This document shows positions 1 through 8,327 of a DNA stretch of 64,000 nt, piece by piece. This stretch comes from Paenibacillus aurantius. GTDB lineage: Bacteria; Bacillota; Bacilli; Paenibacillales; NBRC-103111. The notes under the pieces were generated by a model. It was given only the letters and a program-made list of their open reading frames with translations. It was not told the DNA's origin and ran no database searches. The stretch is taken from positions 1,271,001 to 1,335,000 of the forward strand of contig NZ_CP130318.1 of assembly GCF_032268605.1 (NCBI RefSeq). Direction: 5' to 3'. The number at the start of each line of letters is the position of its first letter. Position 1 is the first letter of the stretch. A program made the position numbers and the translations under genes.

Positions 1-199
1 AGGAAAGCTCCCGCTCCAGGCGGGCCTGCAGCCTCTTGCGCGCTGCGGCGGATACGGTAAGCTTGCGCGACCCGGAGACGAGATGCAGGGACTGCAGGAA
101 ATCGCCGGCTTTCCCGTAAAGCAGGTGAAGCCAGCCGCCGGCGGCGTGTTTGATCCGCTCGGTGAACCCTTGCGGGCTTCTTCCGGTTGGTCTTAGCAT
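1..199 (-). CDS. Hypothetical protein, N-terminal part only
   Basis: The minus strand opens an ATG frame at 199 that runs without a stop through the window edge, giving the first 66 residues. A good ribosome binding site (AAGGAGG, on the minus strand, about positions 208-214) precedes it. The visible part is basic and rich in Arg, Gly and Leu (it begins MLRPTGRSPQGF) and has no signal peptide or obvious motif. I do not recognise the family. It is divergent from the thioredoxin-like gene. Confidence 0.5.
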   Translation of the reverse strand, partial: MLRPTGRSPQGFTERIKHAAGGWLHLLYGKAGDFLQSLHLVSGSRKLTVSAAARKRLQARLERELS

Positions 200-320
200 G
201 TAGGGGGACCTCCTTCAAATAGGCTTACCGTCCGCTCTTTCCGTGTCCCGCTTATTGTGGGCGAAAGCCGCCTGCCCTATGACAAGAGGGAGGCTCCCGA
301 TGAAGCGAAGCCGCCCGCCG

Positions 321-349
321 TTGACTTCCCGTTCGGGGCATGCTATAAC
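321..349 (+). promoter_or_regulatory. Sigma-A-type promoter for the thioredoxin-like gene
   Basis: TTGACT (321-326), a 17-bp spacer and TATAAC (344-349) stand about 30 bp upstream of the start codon at 382. Seen by eye; no experimental support. Confidence 0.55.
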
Positions 350-381
350 AGGGACTAACCAAAGATGGCGGAGGGATTACC

Positions 382-726
382 ATGGAACAAGTGAAAACCG
401 AGCAGCAGTTCAGAGACCTTACCGCGGCCGTGAAACCGACCGTAGCCGTGTTCAAAACCACCTGGTGCAAGGACTGCCATTACATCGAGCCGTTTATGCC
501 TTCCCTGATCGAAGAGTACGGGGACCGGCTATCCTTCCTTCAAGTGGACCGTGACGACTTGCCCGACCTGTGCAGCGAGCTTAACATTTTGGGCATCCCG
601 AGCTTTATCGTCTTCAGCGAAGGCAAGGAGCTGACCCGCTTCGTCAGCAAACTCCGCAAAACCCGCGAGGAAATCGAGCAGTTCCTCGACCGGTCGCTGG
701 AGGTTGCCTCCGCGATGCGCTCCTGA
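382..726 (+). CDS. Thioredoxin-family protein with WCKDC active site
   Basis: A 114-residue single-domain thioredoxin-fold protein. The redox motif WCKDC lies at residues 28-32, followed by the usual helix and, later, the cis-proline loop (GIPSF). The dipeptide between the cysteines is Lys-Asp, not Gly-Pro as in TrxA, so the redox potential and partners probably differ. There is no signal peptide, so it should act in the cytoplasm. A sigma-A-type promoter lies upstream and a hairpin with a T-run directly downstream, so it looks monocistronic. The ribosome binding site GGAGGGA fits the ATG at 382. Possible roles are general disulfide reduction or bacillithiol-type chemistry; the sequence does not decide. 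Confidence 0.85.
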   Translation: MEQVKTEQQFRDLTAAVKPTVAVFKTTWCKDCHYIEPFMPSLIEEYGDRLSFLQVDRDDLPDLCSELNILGIPSFIVFSEGKELTRFVSKLRKTREEIEQFLDRSLEVASAMRS

Positions 727-733
727 CCGTATG

Positions 734-769
734 CCGCTTGCCCGTATCGGGCGGGCGGTTTTCTTTTTT
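734..769 (+). terminator. Rho-independent terminator after thioredoxin-like gene
   Basis: GC-rich hairpin (CCGC..GCCCG / CGGGCGGGCGG-like arms around TATC) followed by TTTTCTTTTTT. Confidence 0.75.
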
Positions 770-859
770 GGGCCGGGGGGATGCTCCTGGTCTTTTTTTT
801 TCGGTGACATCAGGTGCTTTGTTCACAATTCATCAATAGCTTTAGCCCGGGAGAATGGC

Positions 860-865
860 TATAAT
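860..865 (+). promoter_or_regulatory. -10 box of ctaA promoter
   Basis: A perfect TATAAT at 860-865 lies 59 bp before the ctaA start. No convincing -35 box is seen 17 bp upstream, which suggests an activator-dependent promoter. In B. subtilis ctaA is activated by ResD; two ResD-like TTGTGAA-type half sites are nearby (822-829 on the minus strand and within 871-890). Confidence 0.5.
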
Positions 866-870
866 GAGTC

Positions 871-890
871 TTGTGTAAGAATTTTCACAA
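871..890. promoter_or_regulatory. Candidate operator palindrome upstream of ctaA
   Basis: TTGTGTAAGAATTTTCACAA is an imperfect 20-bp inverted repeat (TTGTG..CACAA, with C/G flanks extending it) lying where transcription should begin. It resembles the redox operator of Rex but has two extra central bases, and its right arm, read on the minus strand, matches the ResD-type TTGTGAA. Confidence 0.45.
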
Positions 891-923
891 GCGGTAAACC
901 ACAAGACAGAAGAAGGGATTCTA

Positions 924-1910
924 ATGAAATATATGCTGCGCAAACTCGCATTAGCCAGCTGCATCGGGATGTTTCTCGTGCTCCTGATGGGGACGCTCGT
1001 GACGAAGACCGAATCGGGACGCGGCTGCGGTGACGATTGGCCGCTGTGCAACGGAAAGTTCATCCCGGCCTATACCGTCGAATCAATGATCGAATACTCC
1101 CACCGGTTCGTCACGGGAATCGAGGGCCTGCTCGTTCTCGGGGCCACCGTCGGTGTTTATCTTTATACCAAGCGCAAGGATGCCCGCTTCTATGCGGCTT
1201 CCTCACTCTTTTTTACGGTCATTCAGGCCGCCATGGGAGCTCTGGCCGTCATCTGGCCCCAATCCTCTTCCGTGCTGGCGCTTCATTTCGGCTTCTCGCT
1301 CCTAGCTTTCGCAAGCACTTTCCTGCTCGTGATGGCCCTTCGGCGGTTGCCTGATTCGGGGATGAATCCTCCGAAGGTGTCAAGGCCTGCCCGCAAGCCG
1401 AAGCCCAGCCTTCCAATAGCGGAAGGGGGAGGAAGCCGGCCGGGAGGCCTGAGCATGGGGACAAGCATCCTCCTGTGGGTGACGGCGGCCTACACGTATG
1501 TGGTCGTCTATCTCGGGGCTTATGTCCGCCATACCGACTCCTCCGGCGGCTGCGGACGCGATTGGCCGCTGTGCGCGGGGGAGGTCGTGCCGAGCCTGAC
1601 GGGAGCCACCGGCATCATGTTCATTCACCGGCTTGGAGCCGTCCTGCTGTTCGTCCTCATCGCTTACTTGATGTACCGCCTTAACCGGGAGACGGATCGC
1701 CCGGATATGGCGAAGGCGGGGCGGGTGGCCTTTCAGCTGGTGGTCATTCAGGTGTTCAGCGGGGCACTCGTTACCTTTGCCCTGGGAACAGACAGCTATC
1801 TGTTCGCCAGTCTGCTGCACACCGTGATTATCGCCGCCCTGTTCTCCACGTTAAGCTACCTGTGCGCGCTGTGGGTCACGGGGCCCCAGAAGACAGCCGC
1901 CGCTCTATAA
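924..1910 (+). CDS. ctaA: Heme A synthase, CtaA/COX15 family
   Basis: Membrane enzyme that converts heme O to heme A for aa3-type cytochrome oxidase. The 328-residue protein has the duplicated four-helix layout of the family. In the first half, C35 and C42 (GCGDDWPLC), E57 and H60 (EYSHR) fall at the same numbers as in B. subtilis CtaA. In the second half the pattern repeats as CGRDWPLC and FIHRLG. Histidines LHFGF and LHTV in later helices complete the heme-ligand set. Between the two halves is a Pro/Lys/Gly-rich loop (about residues 146-175) that makes it about 20 residues longer than the Bacillus protein. ctaB is not adjacent. A ribosome binding site (AGAAGGGA) supports the ATG at 924. Confidence 0.93.
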   Translation: MKYMLRKLALASCIGMFLVLLMGTLVTKTESGRGCGDDWPLCNGKFIPAYTVESMIEYSHRFVTGIEGLLVLGATVGVYLYTKRKDARFYAASSLFFTVIQAAMGALAVIWPQSSSVLALHFGFSLLAFASTFLLVMALRRLPDSGMNPPKVSRPARKPKPSLPIAEGGGSRPGGLSMGTSILLWVTAAYTYVVVYLGAYVRHTDSSGGCGRDWPLCAGEVVPSLTGATGIMFIHRLGAVLLFVLIAYLMYRLNRETDRPDMAKAGRVAFQLVVIQVFSGALVTFALGTDSYLFASLLHTVIIAALFSTLSYLCALWVTGPQKTAAAL

Positions 1911-1919
1911 CGAAGACCC

Positions 1920-1950
1920 TCGCTCCCTTGCTTATCCGGCAGGGGAGCGA
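1920..1950 (+). terminator. Hairpin after ctaA
   Basis: TCGCTCCC (1920-1927) pairs with GGGAGCGA (1943-1950). Only a short T-run (TTTT, a few bases later) follows, so termination may be partial. Confidence 0.45.
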
Positions 1951-2004
1951 AACCTGTTTTATCGGGTCTGCCTACCTTATCATGGGAAGAAGAGGGATAT
2001 ACCG

Positions 2005-3777
2005 ATGGTACATAGCAATCTGCGCCAATTTCTTGAGGTTCTCCGTCGGGAGAACCAACTGCATATCATTTCCGCTCCAGTCGACCCCAACCTCGAAATC
2101 GCCGAGATTCACCGCCGCGTCATCGACGAAGAAGGGCCGGCCCTGTTATTCACGAATGTAAAAGGAAGCGCTTTTCCCGTGGCGACCAACCTGTTCGGCA
2201 CGAGCCGCCGTGTGGACCTCGCTTTCGGGCCGCGGCCCGAGCAGTTCATGAAGCGGGTGCTGGCGGCGAAGGATACGCTTGTCCCGCCCACCCCGAAAGC
2301 GCTGTGGAACGAGAAGGACCTTCTGTGGAACCTGATGAAGGTGGGAACGAAGAACGTTTCGCCGGAGGAAGCGCCGGTTCTGCAGGTATGCGACACGGAG
2401 GCTCCCATGGCGAAGCTGCCGGTGATTACGTCGTGGCAGGAGGACGGGGGTCCCTTTGTTACCCTGCCTCTCGTGTACACGGAGCACCCGGACAACGGGG
2501 AGCACAACCTAGGCATGTACCGCATGCAGGTGTATGACGGCCACACAACGGGGATGCACTGGCAGATCCACAAAGGCGGGGGCTTTCATTACCACGAAGC
2601 CGAGAAGCGGAACCAGGCTCTGCCGGTGACCGTCTTCCTCGGAGGGCCTCCCGCCCTGATTGCCTCCGCTATCGCTCCGCTGCCAGAGCATCTTCCGGAG
2701 CTCTTAATGACCTCCTTCATCCTCGGCGGCAAGCTGCCCGTAACCCGGAACCCGCAGGGAGGCCACCGGCTCGTCGCTGAGGCGGAATTCGCCATTTGCG
2801 GGGAAGTGCCGCCTCATGTGAGGCGGCCGGAAGGGCCCTTTGGAGATCATTACGGCTATTACTCCCTTACTCACGACTTTCCCGTCTTTCAGGTGAGCCG
2901 CGTGTACCACCGCAAGGATGCCATTTATCCGGCAACGATTGTGGGCAAGCCGCGCCAGGAGGATTACTACATGGGAGAATTCCTGCAGCGGCTGATGTCG
3001 CCCGCTTTTCCCGTTGTCATGCCGGGGGTCAAGGAGCTGTGGACCTACGCCGAGACGGGCTTTCACCCCCTCGCCGCGGCGGTCGTCCGGGAGAGCTACA
3101 AGCGGGAAGCGATCGGCTCGGCCTTCCGCATCCTGGGGGAGGGGCAGCTCACGCTGACCAAGTTCCTGATCCTCACCGACCGGCCGGTGGATCTGTCAAA
3201 TTTCCCGCAGCTGCTCGAAACGGTGCTGGAGCGCTTCGACCCGAGGCAGGATCTGTTCCTGTTCAACTATACCTCTCACGATACACTGGATTATACCGGT
3301 CATCAGCTTAACCACGGCAGCAAGGCCGTCCTGCTCGGCGTAGGGGAACCGGTCCGCACGCTGCCTTCCGCCTACGAGGGAGGGGAGCTGCCGGGCATCC
3401 GGGCAGCGGAAGTGTACTGCCGGGGCTGTCTCGTCGTTTCGGGGGCATCCTATGAGGAGGATCCCCAGCTCGCCGAACGGCTCGTAAAAGAGGCGGGCGA
3501 CCGGCTGTCCTCCTGGCCTCTCGTCATTCTGGCGGACGACACGGCGATCGCCCGCGGACAGACGCCGTTCCTCTGGACCGTCTTCACGCGTTTCAATCCG
3601 GCCGCGGATATTTACGCCCGTTCGAGCCTCAACCGGCATCATATCGCTTACGAGCTTCCGCTCGTGATCGATGCCCGGATGAAGCCGGGATATCCGGACG
3701 AGCTGTTCCCGCGTGAGGACATCGTCAAGCTGGTGGACGGCCGCTGGAGCGAGTATTTTGCGGGAAGCCGGGTATAG
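2005..3777 (+). CDS. UbiD-family prenyl-FMN decarboxylase (MqnL/UbiD type)
   Basis: 590 residues, the normal size for UbiD-type (de)carboxylases that use prenylated FMN made by a UbiX partner. The family hallmarks are visible: the N-terminal LRQFLEVLRRENQLHII segment, the central GMHWQIHKGGG and EAEFAICGEVPP stretches that carry flavin/metal-binding residues, and the C-terminal IDARMKPGYPDELFPREDIV. UbiX is not in the window. Because a futalosine-pathway gene (mqnE) lies 5 kb away, a likely role is decarboxylation of the naphthoate intermediate in menaquinone synthesis (MqnL type), but an aromatic-acid decarboxylase cannot be excluded. The DMT transporter gene starts 4 bases after its stop, so the two are probably cotranscribed. 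Confidence 0.85.
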   Translation: MVHSNLRQFLEVLRRENQLHIISAPVDPNLEIAEIHRRVIDEEGPALLFTNVKGSAFPVATNLFGTSRRVDLAFGPRPEQFMKRVLAAKDTLVPPTPKALWNEKDLLWNLMKVGTKNVSPEEAPVLQVCDTEAPMAKLPVITSWQEDGGPFVTLPLVYTEHPDNGEHNLGMYRMQVYDGHTTGMHWQIHKGGGFHYHEAEKRNQALPVTVFLGGPPALIASAIAPLPEHLPELLMTSFILGGKLPVTRNPQGGHRLVAEAEFAICGEVPPHVRRPEGPFGDHYGYYSLTHDFPVFQVSRVYHRKDAIYPATIVGKPRQEDYYMGEFLQRLMSPAFPVVMPGVKELWTYAETGFHPLAAAVVRESYKREAIGSAFRILGEGQLTLTKFLILTDRPVDLSNFPQLLETVLERFDPRQDLFLFNYTSHDTLDYTGHQLNHGSKAVLLGVGEPVRTLPSAYEGGELPGIRAAEVYCRGCLVVSGASYEEDPQLAERLVKEAGDRLSSWPLVILADDTAIARGQTPFLWTVFTRFNPAADIYARSSLNRHHIAYELPLVIDARMKPGYPDELFPREDIVKLVDGRWSEYFAGSRV

Positions 3778-3781
3778 AAGG

Positions 3782-4756
3782 ATGAAGCCAAACGCCTTGC
3801 GGGGCATGCTTCCCCATCTGGGGTTCGTACTTGTCTACCTGCTGTGGGGCATCAACATCTCCTCCATGAAGATTGGAGGAGCGGCCTGGGACTCTTTTGT
3901 CTTCAACGGCCTCCGTTATTTGATCATTCTGCCTTTTTTGTGGGTATATACGTATTATGGATTCCGCAAAGGACGCATCCGCCTGAGCATGAAAAAGGGA
4001 GACCTGGGGCGGATTCTTCTGCTCGGAGCCGTGTCGGCTGTCGGGATGGAGGCCTTTCTGTCCTACGCCCTGCAGTATTCGAACGCCGCGAACGGGGCGG
4101 TGCTCGGAAGAGGCTTTATGCCGGTGGTGACGGTTATTCTCGCTCTCTTGATGCGGGAGCTGCGCCTGACGTGGCGCATCCTTCTCGGGCTTCCTCTCGC
4201 CATTGCGGGGGTCATTGTGATTGTGACCGGAGGAAACGAGGGCTTTCATCTCGGACCGGACACCCTGAGAGGGGATGTCCTCCTTCTTTTCCGGAGCTTC
4301 CTCGGGGCGCTTTATCTCATCGGGATGAACCGGCTCGTTAATCGTTACCCGCTGACTTTGCTCATCACGTTGGAAATGACCGCGGGCGCCGTTTCCCTGC
4401 TTCCGGTTGTTCTCTGGAAGGTCACGCCCGGCTATTTGGCCGCCATGCCGGCTGCCGGGTGGTACAGCCTGCTGTACACGGCGTTTCTCGCCACCCTGGT
4501 GGGCTTCTCGGTTCACAACTGGAGCCTGGGGAAGCTCGGACCGTTCAAATCCTCTGTGTACGGGTACTTTCTGCCGGTCACGTCCGCCATCGCCGGTATT
4601 TACCTTCTCGGAGAGAGCATTTCCTGGAACCAGGTGCTCGGAGGGGCGGGCGTTCTCGTTGCCATGTATCTGGTTCAGCGGGACCGGATGCAGGCCATGA
4701 AGCGGCCTCCCAAGCCCATTATGCCGGCGGCTGCGGGGAAATCCAATCAAGCATAA
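3782..4756 (+). CDS. EamA/DMT-family transporter
   Basis: A 324-residue integral membrane protein with about ten hydrophobic helices and the two EamA repeats (about residues 10-140 and 165-300), typical of the drug/metabolite transporter superfamily. Substrate unknown. An in-frame start at 3713 exists but lies inside the UbiD gene; the ATG at 3782, just after the UbiD stop and AGAAGG, gives the usual N-terminus right before helix 1. The C-terminus is a basic tail (about residues 297-324). The HEPN gene follows after 15 bp. Confidence 0.85.
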   Translation: MKPNALRGMLPHLGFVLVYLLWGINISSMKIGGAAWDSFVFNGLRYLIILPFLWVYTYYGFRKGRIRLSMKKGDLGRILLLGAVSAVGMEAFLSYALQYSNAANGAVLGRGFMPVVTVILALLMRELRLTWRILLGLPLAIAGVIVIVTGGNEGFHLGPDTLRGDVLLLFRSFLGALYLIGMNRLVNRYPLTLLITLEMTAGAVSLLPVVLWKVTPGYLAAMPAAGWYSLLYTAFLATLVGFSVHNWSLGKLGPFKSSVYGYFLPVTSAIAGIYLLGESISWNQVLGGAGVLVAMYLVQRDRMQAMKRPPKPIMPAAAGKSNQA

Positions 4757-4771
4757 AGGAGGGGGAGGCTT

Positions 4772-5476
4772 ATGTTCCGAATTTATTTCAACGAAGAAAG
4801 ACGCCAAGACAGCGGCGTGCTGGCCGATGCCAACGCTTCACTGAAGCGGTATGAGCAAGTGCTGGAGAAGATCGAGAACCGGAGCGGGGAAGCCGATTCG
4901 CGGCTCCGCTGCCTCCAGGTGTGGGCAAAAGGCTTCACCCGTTCCCTCGACGAGCTGGAGCAAAGCCTGTACTGCAGCCGCAAATACAGCGAGCTCGTCT
5001 CCCACGAATTTATCGAGGAGATGGAAGAGGAAGAGCTCGACAACTATCACCGGCATGTCTATTTCTACAAAAACGCCCTCATTCGGCTGTTCTCCATTCT
5101 GGACAAGATGGGCTCCTTTCTCGATGACCTGCTGAAGCTCGAAACCGGTAAGGTTATGCCGCGTTTTTCGTACTTTACGGTGCTGCGGCAAATGCACGAG
5201 AGGGAAATTGCGTCCGAGCTGGAGCAGAAGCTGTTCGATCTTAAGAACAGCTGCAAAGGGCCGCTGAACCGCCTGCGGCAGCAGCGGAACACGGAAATTC
5301 ACGCCATGAACGAGGAGCTCGTGGACGATGTATGGAACGCCAAGGAGTCGCCGGAGGCCCAGTCTCCGGTGGAGAACATTCAAGATAACCTGAAGGACAT
5401 GGAGCAGGGCTTCGAAATGGTCTGCCTGACGGTCAGCACCGTTTTTGAATCGCTTGCCTCGAGCCAGAAGGGTTGA
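4772..5476 (+). CDS. Cthe_2314-like HEPN-domain protein
   Basis: A 234-residue, charged, mostly helical protein with long predicted coiled-coil segments and no membrane segment. It carries R172-N-T-E-I-H177, which fits the RNxxxH catalytic motif of HEPN-fold ribonucleases and antitoxin-linked proteins; overall it resembles the Cthe_2314-like HEPN family common in Paenibacillus. Sited 15 bp behind the transporter gene with a strong AGGAGGGGG ribosome binding site, it ends in a terminator, so it is the last gene of the UbiD-transporter-HEPN unit. No nucleotidyltransferase (MNT) partner is adjacent. The biological role is unknown. Confidence 0.65.
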   Translation: MFRIYFNEERRQDSGVLADANASLKRYEQVLEKIENRSGEADSRLRCLQVWAKGFTRSLDELEQSLYCSRKYSELVSHEFIEEMEEEELDNYHRHVYFYKNALIRLFSILDKMGSFLDDLLKLETGKVMPRFSYFTVLRQMHEREIASELEQKLFDLKNSCKGPLNRLRQQRNTEIHAMNEELVDDVWNAKESPEAQSPVENIQDNLKDMEQGFEMVCLTVSTVFESLASSQKG

Positions 5477-5520
5477 GCCGGAAGCGGATGGATTCCAGTC
5501 CCGGCCGGAAGGAAAAGCGG

Positions 5521-5550
5521 AGCTTGCCTAACCTAGGCAGGCTCTTTTTT
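5521..5550 (+). terminator. Rho-independent terminator after HEPN gene
   Basis: AGCTTGCCT / AGGCAGGCT hairpin with a 4-5 base loop and a TCTTTTTT tail. Confidence 0.8.
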
Positions 5551-5582
5551 CGCGAATCTTTTTCAGCGGGGGCTCACCGGGT

Positions 5583-5611
5583 TTGGACTTCCGGCGCTTT
5601 TCCTCTATACT
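5583..5611 (+). promoter_or_regulatory. Sigma-A-type promoter for SDR gene
   Basis: TTGGAC (5583-5588), 17-bp spacer, TATACT (5606-5611), 33 bp ahead of the start codon. Confidence 0.55.
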
Positions 5612-5644
5612 GAATAGAGAGAAAGAGGTAGCGGGAGGGCGAGG

Positions 5645-6427
5645 ATGGAAAGACGCAAGGTGGCTCTGATAACGGGCAGTGCCAAGGGATTGGGCAAACG
5701 GACGGCTCTTGCTTTGGCCGGGCAAGGCTGCGACATTGTGTTGAACTATGTCCGCAGCAGGGAAGAGGCGGAACGGCTTTGTGAGGAGATTCGGGGGATG
5801 GGGGTACGCTGTACCGCCATTCAGGCGGATGTGACCCGTACGGAGGACATCCGGTTTCTTGTGAAAGAAGCGGAGAGGCAGCTCGGAGCCGTCGACATCC
5901 TGGTTAACAATGCGGGGCCTTTCATCCGGGAGCGCCGCTTGTTCGCGGACTACACGGAAGAGGAAATCTCCTATCTGCTGGGCGGGAACCTGACCGGGGT
6001 CATCGCGCTCGATCATTTGGTTCTTCCGCTTATGCGCCGGAACCGGTGGGGACGCATCTTTCATTTTGGCTTCGGTCATGCGGCGGAGGCCCCCGGCTGG
6101 CCTCACCGGGCTGTCTATGCCGCGGCGAAGGTGGGGCTCGTTTCCTTCACCAAGACGCTGTCCGTCGAGGAAGCCTCCAGCGGCATTACGGTCAACATGA
6201 TCTGCCCCGGGGATATCCGCGGGGAGAACAAGGAGAAGCTGATCCGCGAGGTGGAGCATTTGGCGGACGAGGAATCCCCGCGCGGCAGACCCGGATCAGG
6301 AGAAGACATCGCCAGGGTCATCGCCTTCCTCTGCATGCCCGAATCGGATTTCCTTACCGGCAATATCATCGACGTCTCGGGCGGGCTCGATCCCATCCGT
6401 TCTCTTAAGGGAGGCGTCAAGCTTTAG
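5645..6427 (+). CDS. SDR-family oxidoreductase, FabG-like
   Basis: A 260-residue classical short-chain dehydrogenase/reductase with a Rossmann fold. The cofactor motif TGSAKGLG starts near residue 11, NNAGPF follows in the middle, and the catalytic Tyr-Lys pair is Y158/K162 (YAAAK). FVIDVSGG-type C-terminal sequence (IIDVSGGL) is typical of FabG-like members. The substrate cannot be told from the sequence; the gene is alone between a promoter and a terminator, not in a fatty-acid operon. GGGAGGGCGAGG before the ATG is an acceptable ribosome binding site. Confidence 0.88.
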   Translation: MERRKVALITGSAKGLGKRTALALAGQGCDIVLNYVRSREEAERLCEEIRGMGVRCTAIQADVTRTEDIRFLVKEAERQLGAVDILVNNAGPFIRERRLFADYTEEEISYLLGGNLTGVIALDHLVLPLMRRNRWGRIFHFGFGHAAEAPGWPHRAVYAAAKVGLVSFTKTLSVEEASSGITVNMICPGDIRGENKEKLIREVEHLADEESPRGRPGSGEDIARVIAFLCMPESDFLTGNIIDVSGGLDPIRSLKGGVKL

Positions 6428-6457
6428 CCAGCTATCCGGGTTCACCCGGAACACGCA

Positions 6458-6491
6458 AGAAAGCCCTGAGTCGAGTCGCTCAGGGCTTTCT
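6458..6491. terminator. Bidirectional terminator between SDR gene and nifU-like gene
   Basis: Perfect 13-bp arms AGAAAGCCCTGAG / CTCAGGGCTTTCT around an 8-base loop, between convergent genes. Confidence 0.7.
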
Positions 6492-6534
6492 GTATATCCG
6501 TTAAAGAAAGCTTAACGGGAATCGGTTAACGGAA

Positions 6535-6780
6535 TTAGAATACCTGCATGACCTCTTGAACGCCTTCCACTTCTTCCAGAAGAGCGCGTTCGATCCCGGC
6601 CTTCAAGGTGATGGTCGAGCTTGGGCAGCTTCCGCAGGCACCCATCAGCTTCAGTTTCACAATTCCGTCCTCCACGTCAACCAGCTCTACGTCGCCGCCG
6701 TCGCGCTGCAGAAACGGGCGAAGCTTATCGAGAACCTCCAGCACTTCATCGTACATGGTATCTTGTGCGTTTTCGCTCAT
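6535..6780 (-). CDS. yutI: NifU-like Fe-S scaffold protein (YutI type)
   Basis: An 81-residue NifU C-terminal-domain protein. Residues C49 and C52 (ACGSCPSS) form the CxxC that binds a transient Fe-S cluster for delivery to client proteins. A longer reading from 6876 has no support; the ATG at 6780 has AAGGAG 8 bases upstream. The gene is divergent from yuzB and near yutJ, as in B. subtilis (yutI-yuzB-yutJ), which supports the assignment. Confidence 0.9.
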   Translation of the reverse strand: MSENAQDTMYDEVLEVLDKLRPFLQRDGGDVELVDVEDGIVKLKLMGACGSCPSSTITLKAGIERALLEEVEGVQEVMQVF

Positions 6781-6847
6781 TTGCTCCAACTCCTTTCTTA
6801 CTTTATTATAGTACAATAACGACAAAATGAAAATAGGTGAACCCGGC

Positions 6848-7105
6848 ATGAGACCCATCATTGAATTCTGCACCAATAATATGCATCACGGCACCGATCG
6901 GCTCATGAAGAAGCTGGAGCAGAACCCGGACTATGATGTCCTGGAATACGGCTGCCTGGGCAACTGCGGGCAATGCTACGCCGAGCCCTACGCGCTCGTA
7001 AACGGCGAAGTGGTTGCCGCTGCGACGGTGGATGAGCTGGAGAAGGAGATCGGCCGCAAGCTTAAGGAGCTCGAAGAGCTGGACAAGCTGTTCGACAACC
7101 TGTAA
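6848..7105 (+). CDS. yuzB: YuzB-family (UPF0349/DUF1450) protein
   Basis: An 85-residue protein with four cysteines, C8, C36, C40 and C43 (GCLGNCGQC), which look like a metal or Fe-S binding set. Function is not known. The ATG at 6848 follows AGGTGA with a spacing of 9; an earlier in-frame ATG at 6827 has no binding site. The neighbours, a NifU-like scaffold and a YutJ-type FAD enzyme, are the same as in B. subtilis. Confidence 0.85.
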   Translation: MRPIIEFCTNNMHHGTDRLMKKLEQNPDYDVLEYGCLGNCGQCYAEPYALVNGEVVAAATVDELEKEIGRKLKELEELDKLFDNL

Positions 7106-7157
7106 GCCGGGCGGGTCGTCCCCCGGTCAAACCGCTTTTCGTCCCGCGTCCGGTCGG

Positions 7158-8222
7158 TTAACCGAAGTGACGCTTCGACATCCAGAGAACCCCGCTCTTG
7201 AGAGCCCGGGGGACTTTGCCGAGCATAACCGTCTTCTTGCCCATGAGGCCGAAGCCGGATTTCTTCCCGAGCGAGCCGAGTACGCCCTTCAGCTTGATGG
7301 TGCCAAGGTGCGGCGTTTCGTCCTTCCACAGGGCGCGAAGCACTTCCACGACTTGTTTGCCCTGGGCCTCTGCGGCCTGGGCACTCGGGGAGAAGGTTAG
7401 GCTCGCGCAGTCGCCTACTACGTACACCTCAGGATGGAGCGGCACTTGGTGGTACTCGTTCAGCAGCACGCGGCCCGTCATGTCCTTCGGCACGTCGAGC
7501 TTCTGCACGACCGGGCTCGGCTGGATGCCGGCGGTCCAGATCGTCTCATCCGTGTAGATGAGCTCGTTCTGGTTGTGCAGAATGCCCGGCTCTACACGGG
7601 ACAGCGAAACGTGGGACATCATTTCCACGTCGTGCTTAATGAACCATTCCCTAACGAACACCTGCAGCTTCTCCGGAAAAGAGGAAAGGATGCTGGCCCC
7701 GCGGTCCAGGATACGGATATTGAGATCCGGCCGGCCTTCGCGAAGCTCGGCGGCCATCTCCACGCCGCTCAGTCCTCCCCCGACAATCGTCACCTGTCCG
7801 TACGGCATAACGTCATTTACCCGGGTGTACGTCATCCGGGTTTGCGACAGCGTCTGAATGCCATGCGCGAATTCCTGGGCTCCGGGAATGCCATGGAACT
7901 TGTCCACGCAGCCCAAGGCGACGACCAGCCAGTCATAGCTGATCGGGTCCTGACCCTGCAAATAAACCAGCTTCTTGTTCAAATCCACCTCGGATACTTC
8001 CCCGTAGGTTTTCGTAATGCGCGGATCCGTCGGGAATTCGACCCGAATGTCCACATCCGATACCGTTCCCGAGGCGAGTGCGTAATATTCCGTCTTTAAT
8101 CCCTGGTAGGGCATACGATCGATCAGGGTGACCTCGATGTCGCTCGGCCACTCCTTCTCCAGCAGCTCATTAACGATGGTCAAGCCGCCGTATCCTCCAC
8201 CCAATACAACCAAATTCCTCAT
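7158..8222 (-). CDS. yutJ: NDH-2-like FAD/NAD(P) oxidoreductase (YutJ type)
   Basis: 354 residues with the two-dinucleotide-binding fold of type II NADH dehydrogenases: GGGYGG near residue 8 for FAD, VGGGLSGVE near residue 148 for NAD, and VVGDCA near residue 280. It lacks an obvious amphipathic C-terminal membrane anchor as seen in Ndh, though the last 40 residues are basic. Its position beside yutI and yuzB matches the B. subtilis yutJ locus. The electron acceptor is unknown. The start ATG at 8222 has GAGGGG upstream. Confidence 0.85.
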   Translation of the reverse strand: MRNLVVLGGGYGGLTIVNELLEKEWPSDIEVTLIDRMPYQGLKTEYYALASGTVSDVDIRVEFPTDPRITKTYGEVSEVDLNKKLVYLQGQDPISYDWLVVALGCVDKFHGIPGAQEFAHGIQTLSQTRMTYTRVNDVMPYGQVTIVGGGLSGVEMAAELREGRPDLNIRILDRGASILSSFPEKLQVFVREWFIKHDVEMMSHVSLSRVEPGILHNQNELIYTDETIWTAGIQPSPVVQKLDVPKDMTGRVLLNEYHQVPLHPEVYVVGDCASLTFSPSAQAAEAQGKQVVEVLRALWKDETPHLGTIKLKGVLGSLGKKSGFGLMGKKTVMLGKVPRALKSGVLWMSKRHFG

Positions 8223-8327
8223 GAATGAAACCCCTCTCTACATTATGATTCAGACGTCGTTTCTAAGGGGTGTATTCCCGAAAGGCTCGAATTACAAATA
8301 ATATACCCATTATTGTCGTTCGCCAAG

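Noticed and set aside
871-890. Canonical Rex operator at ctaA
   Set aside because: The central spacer is six bases, not four, so it is kept only as an unassigned redox-type palindrome.
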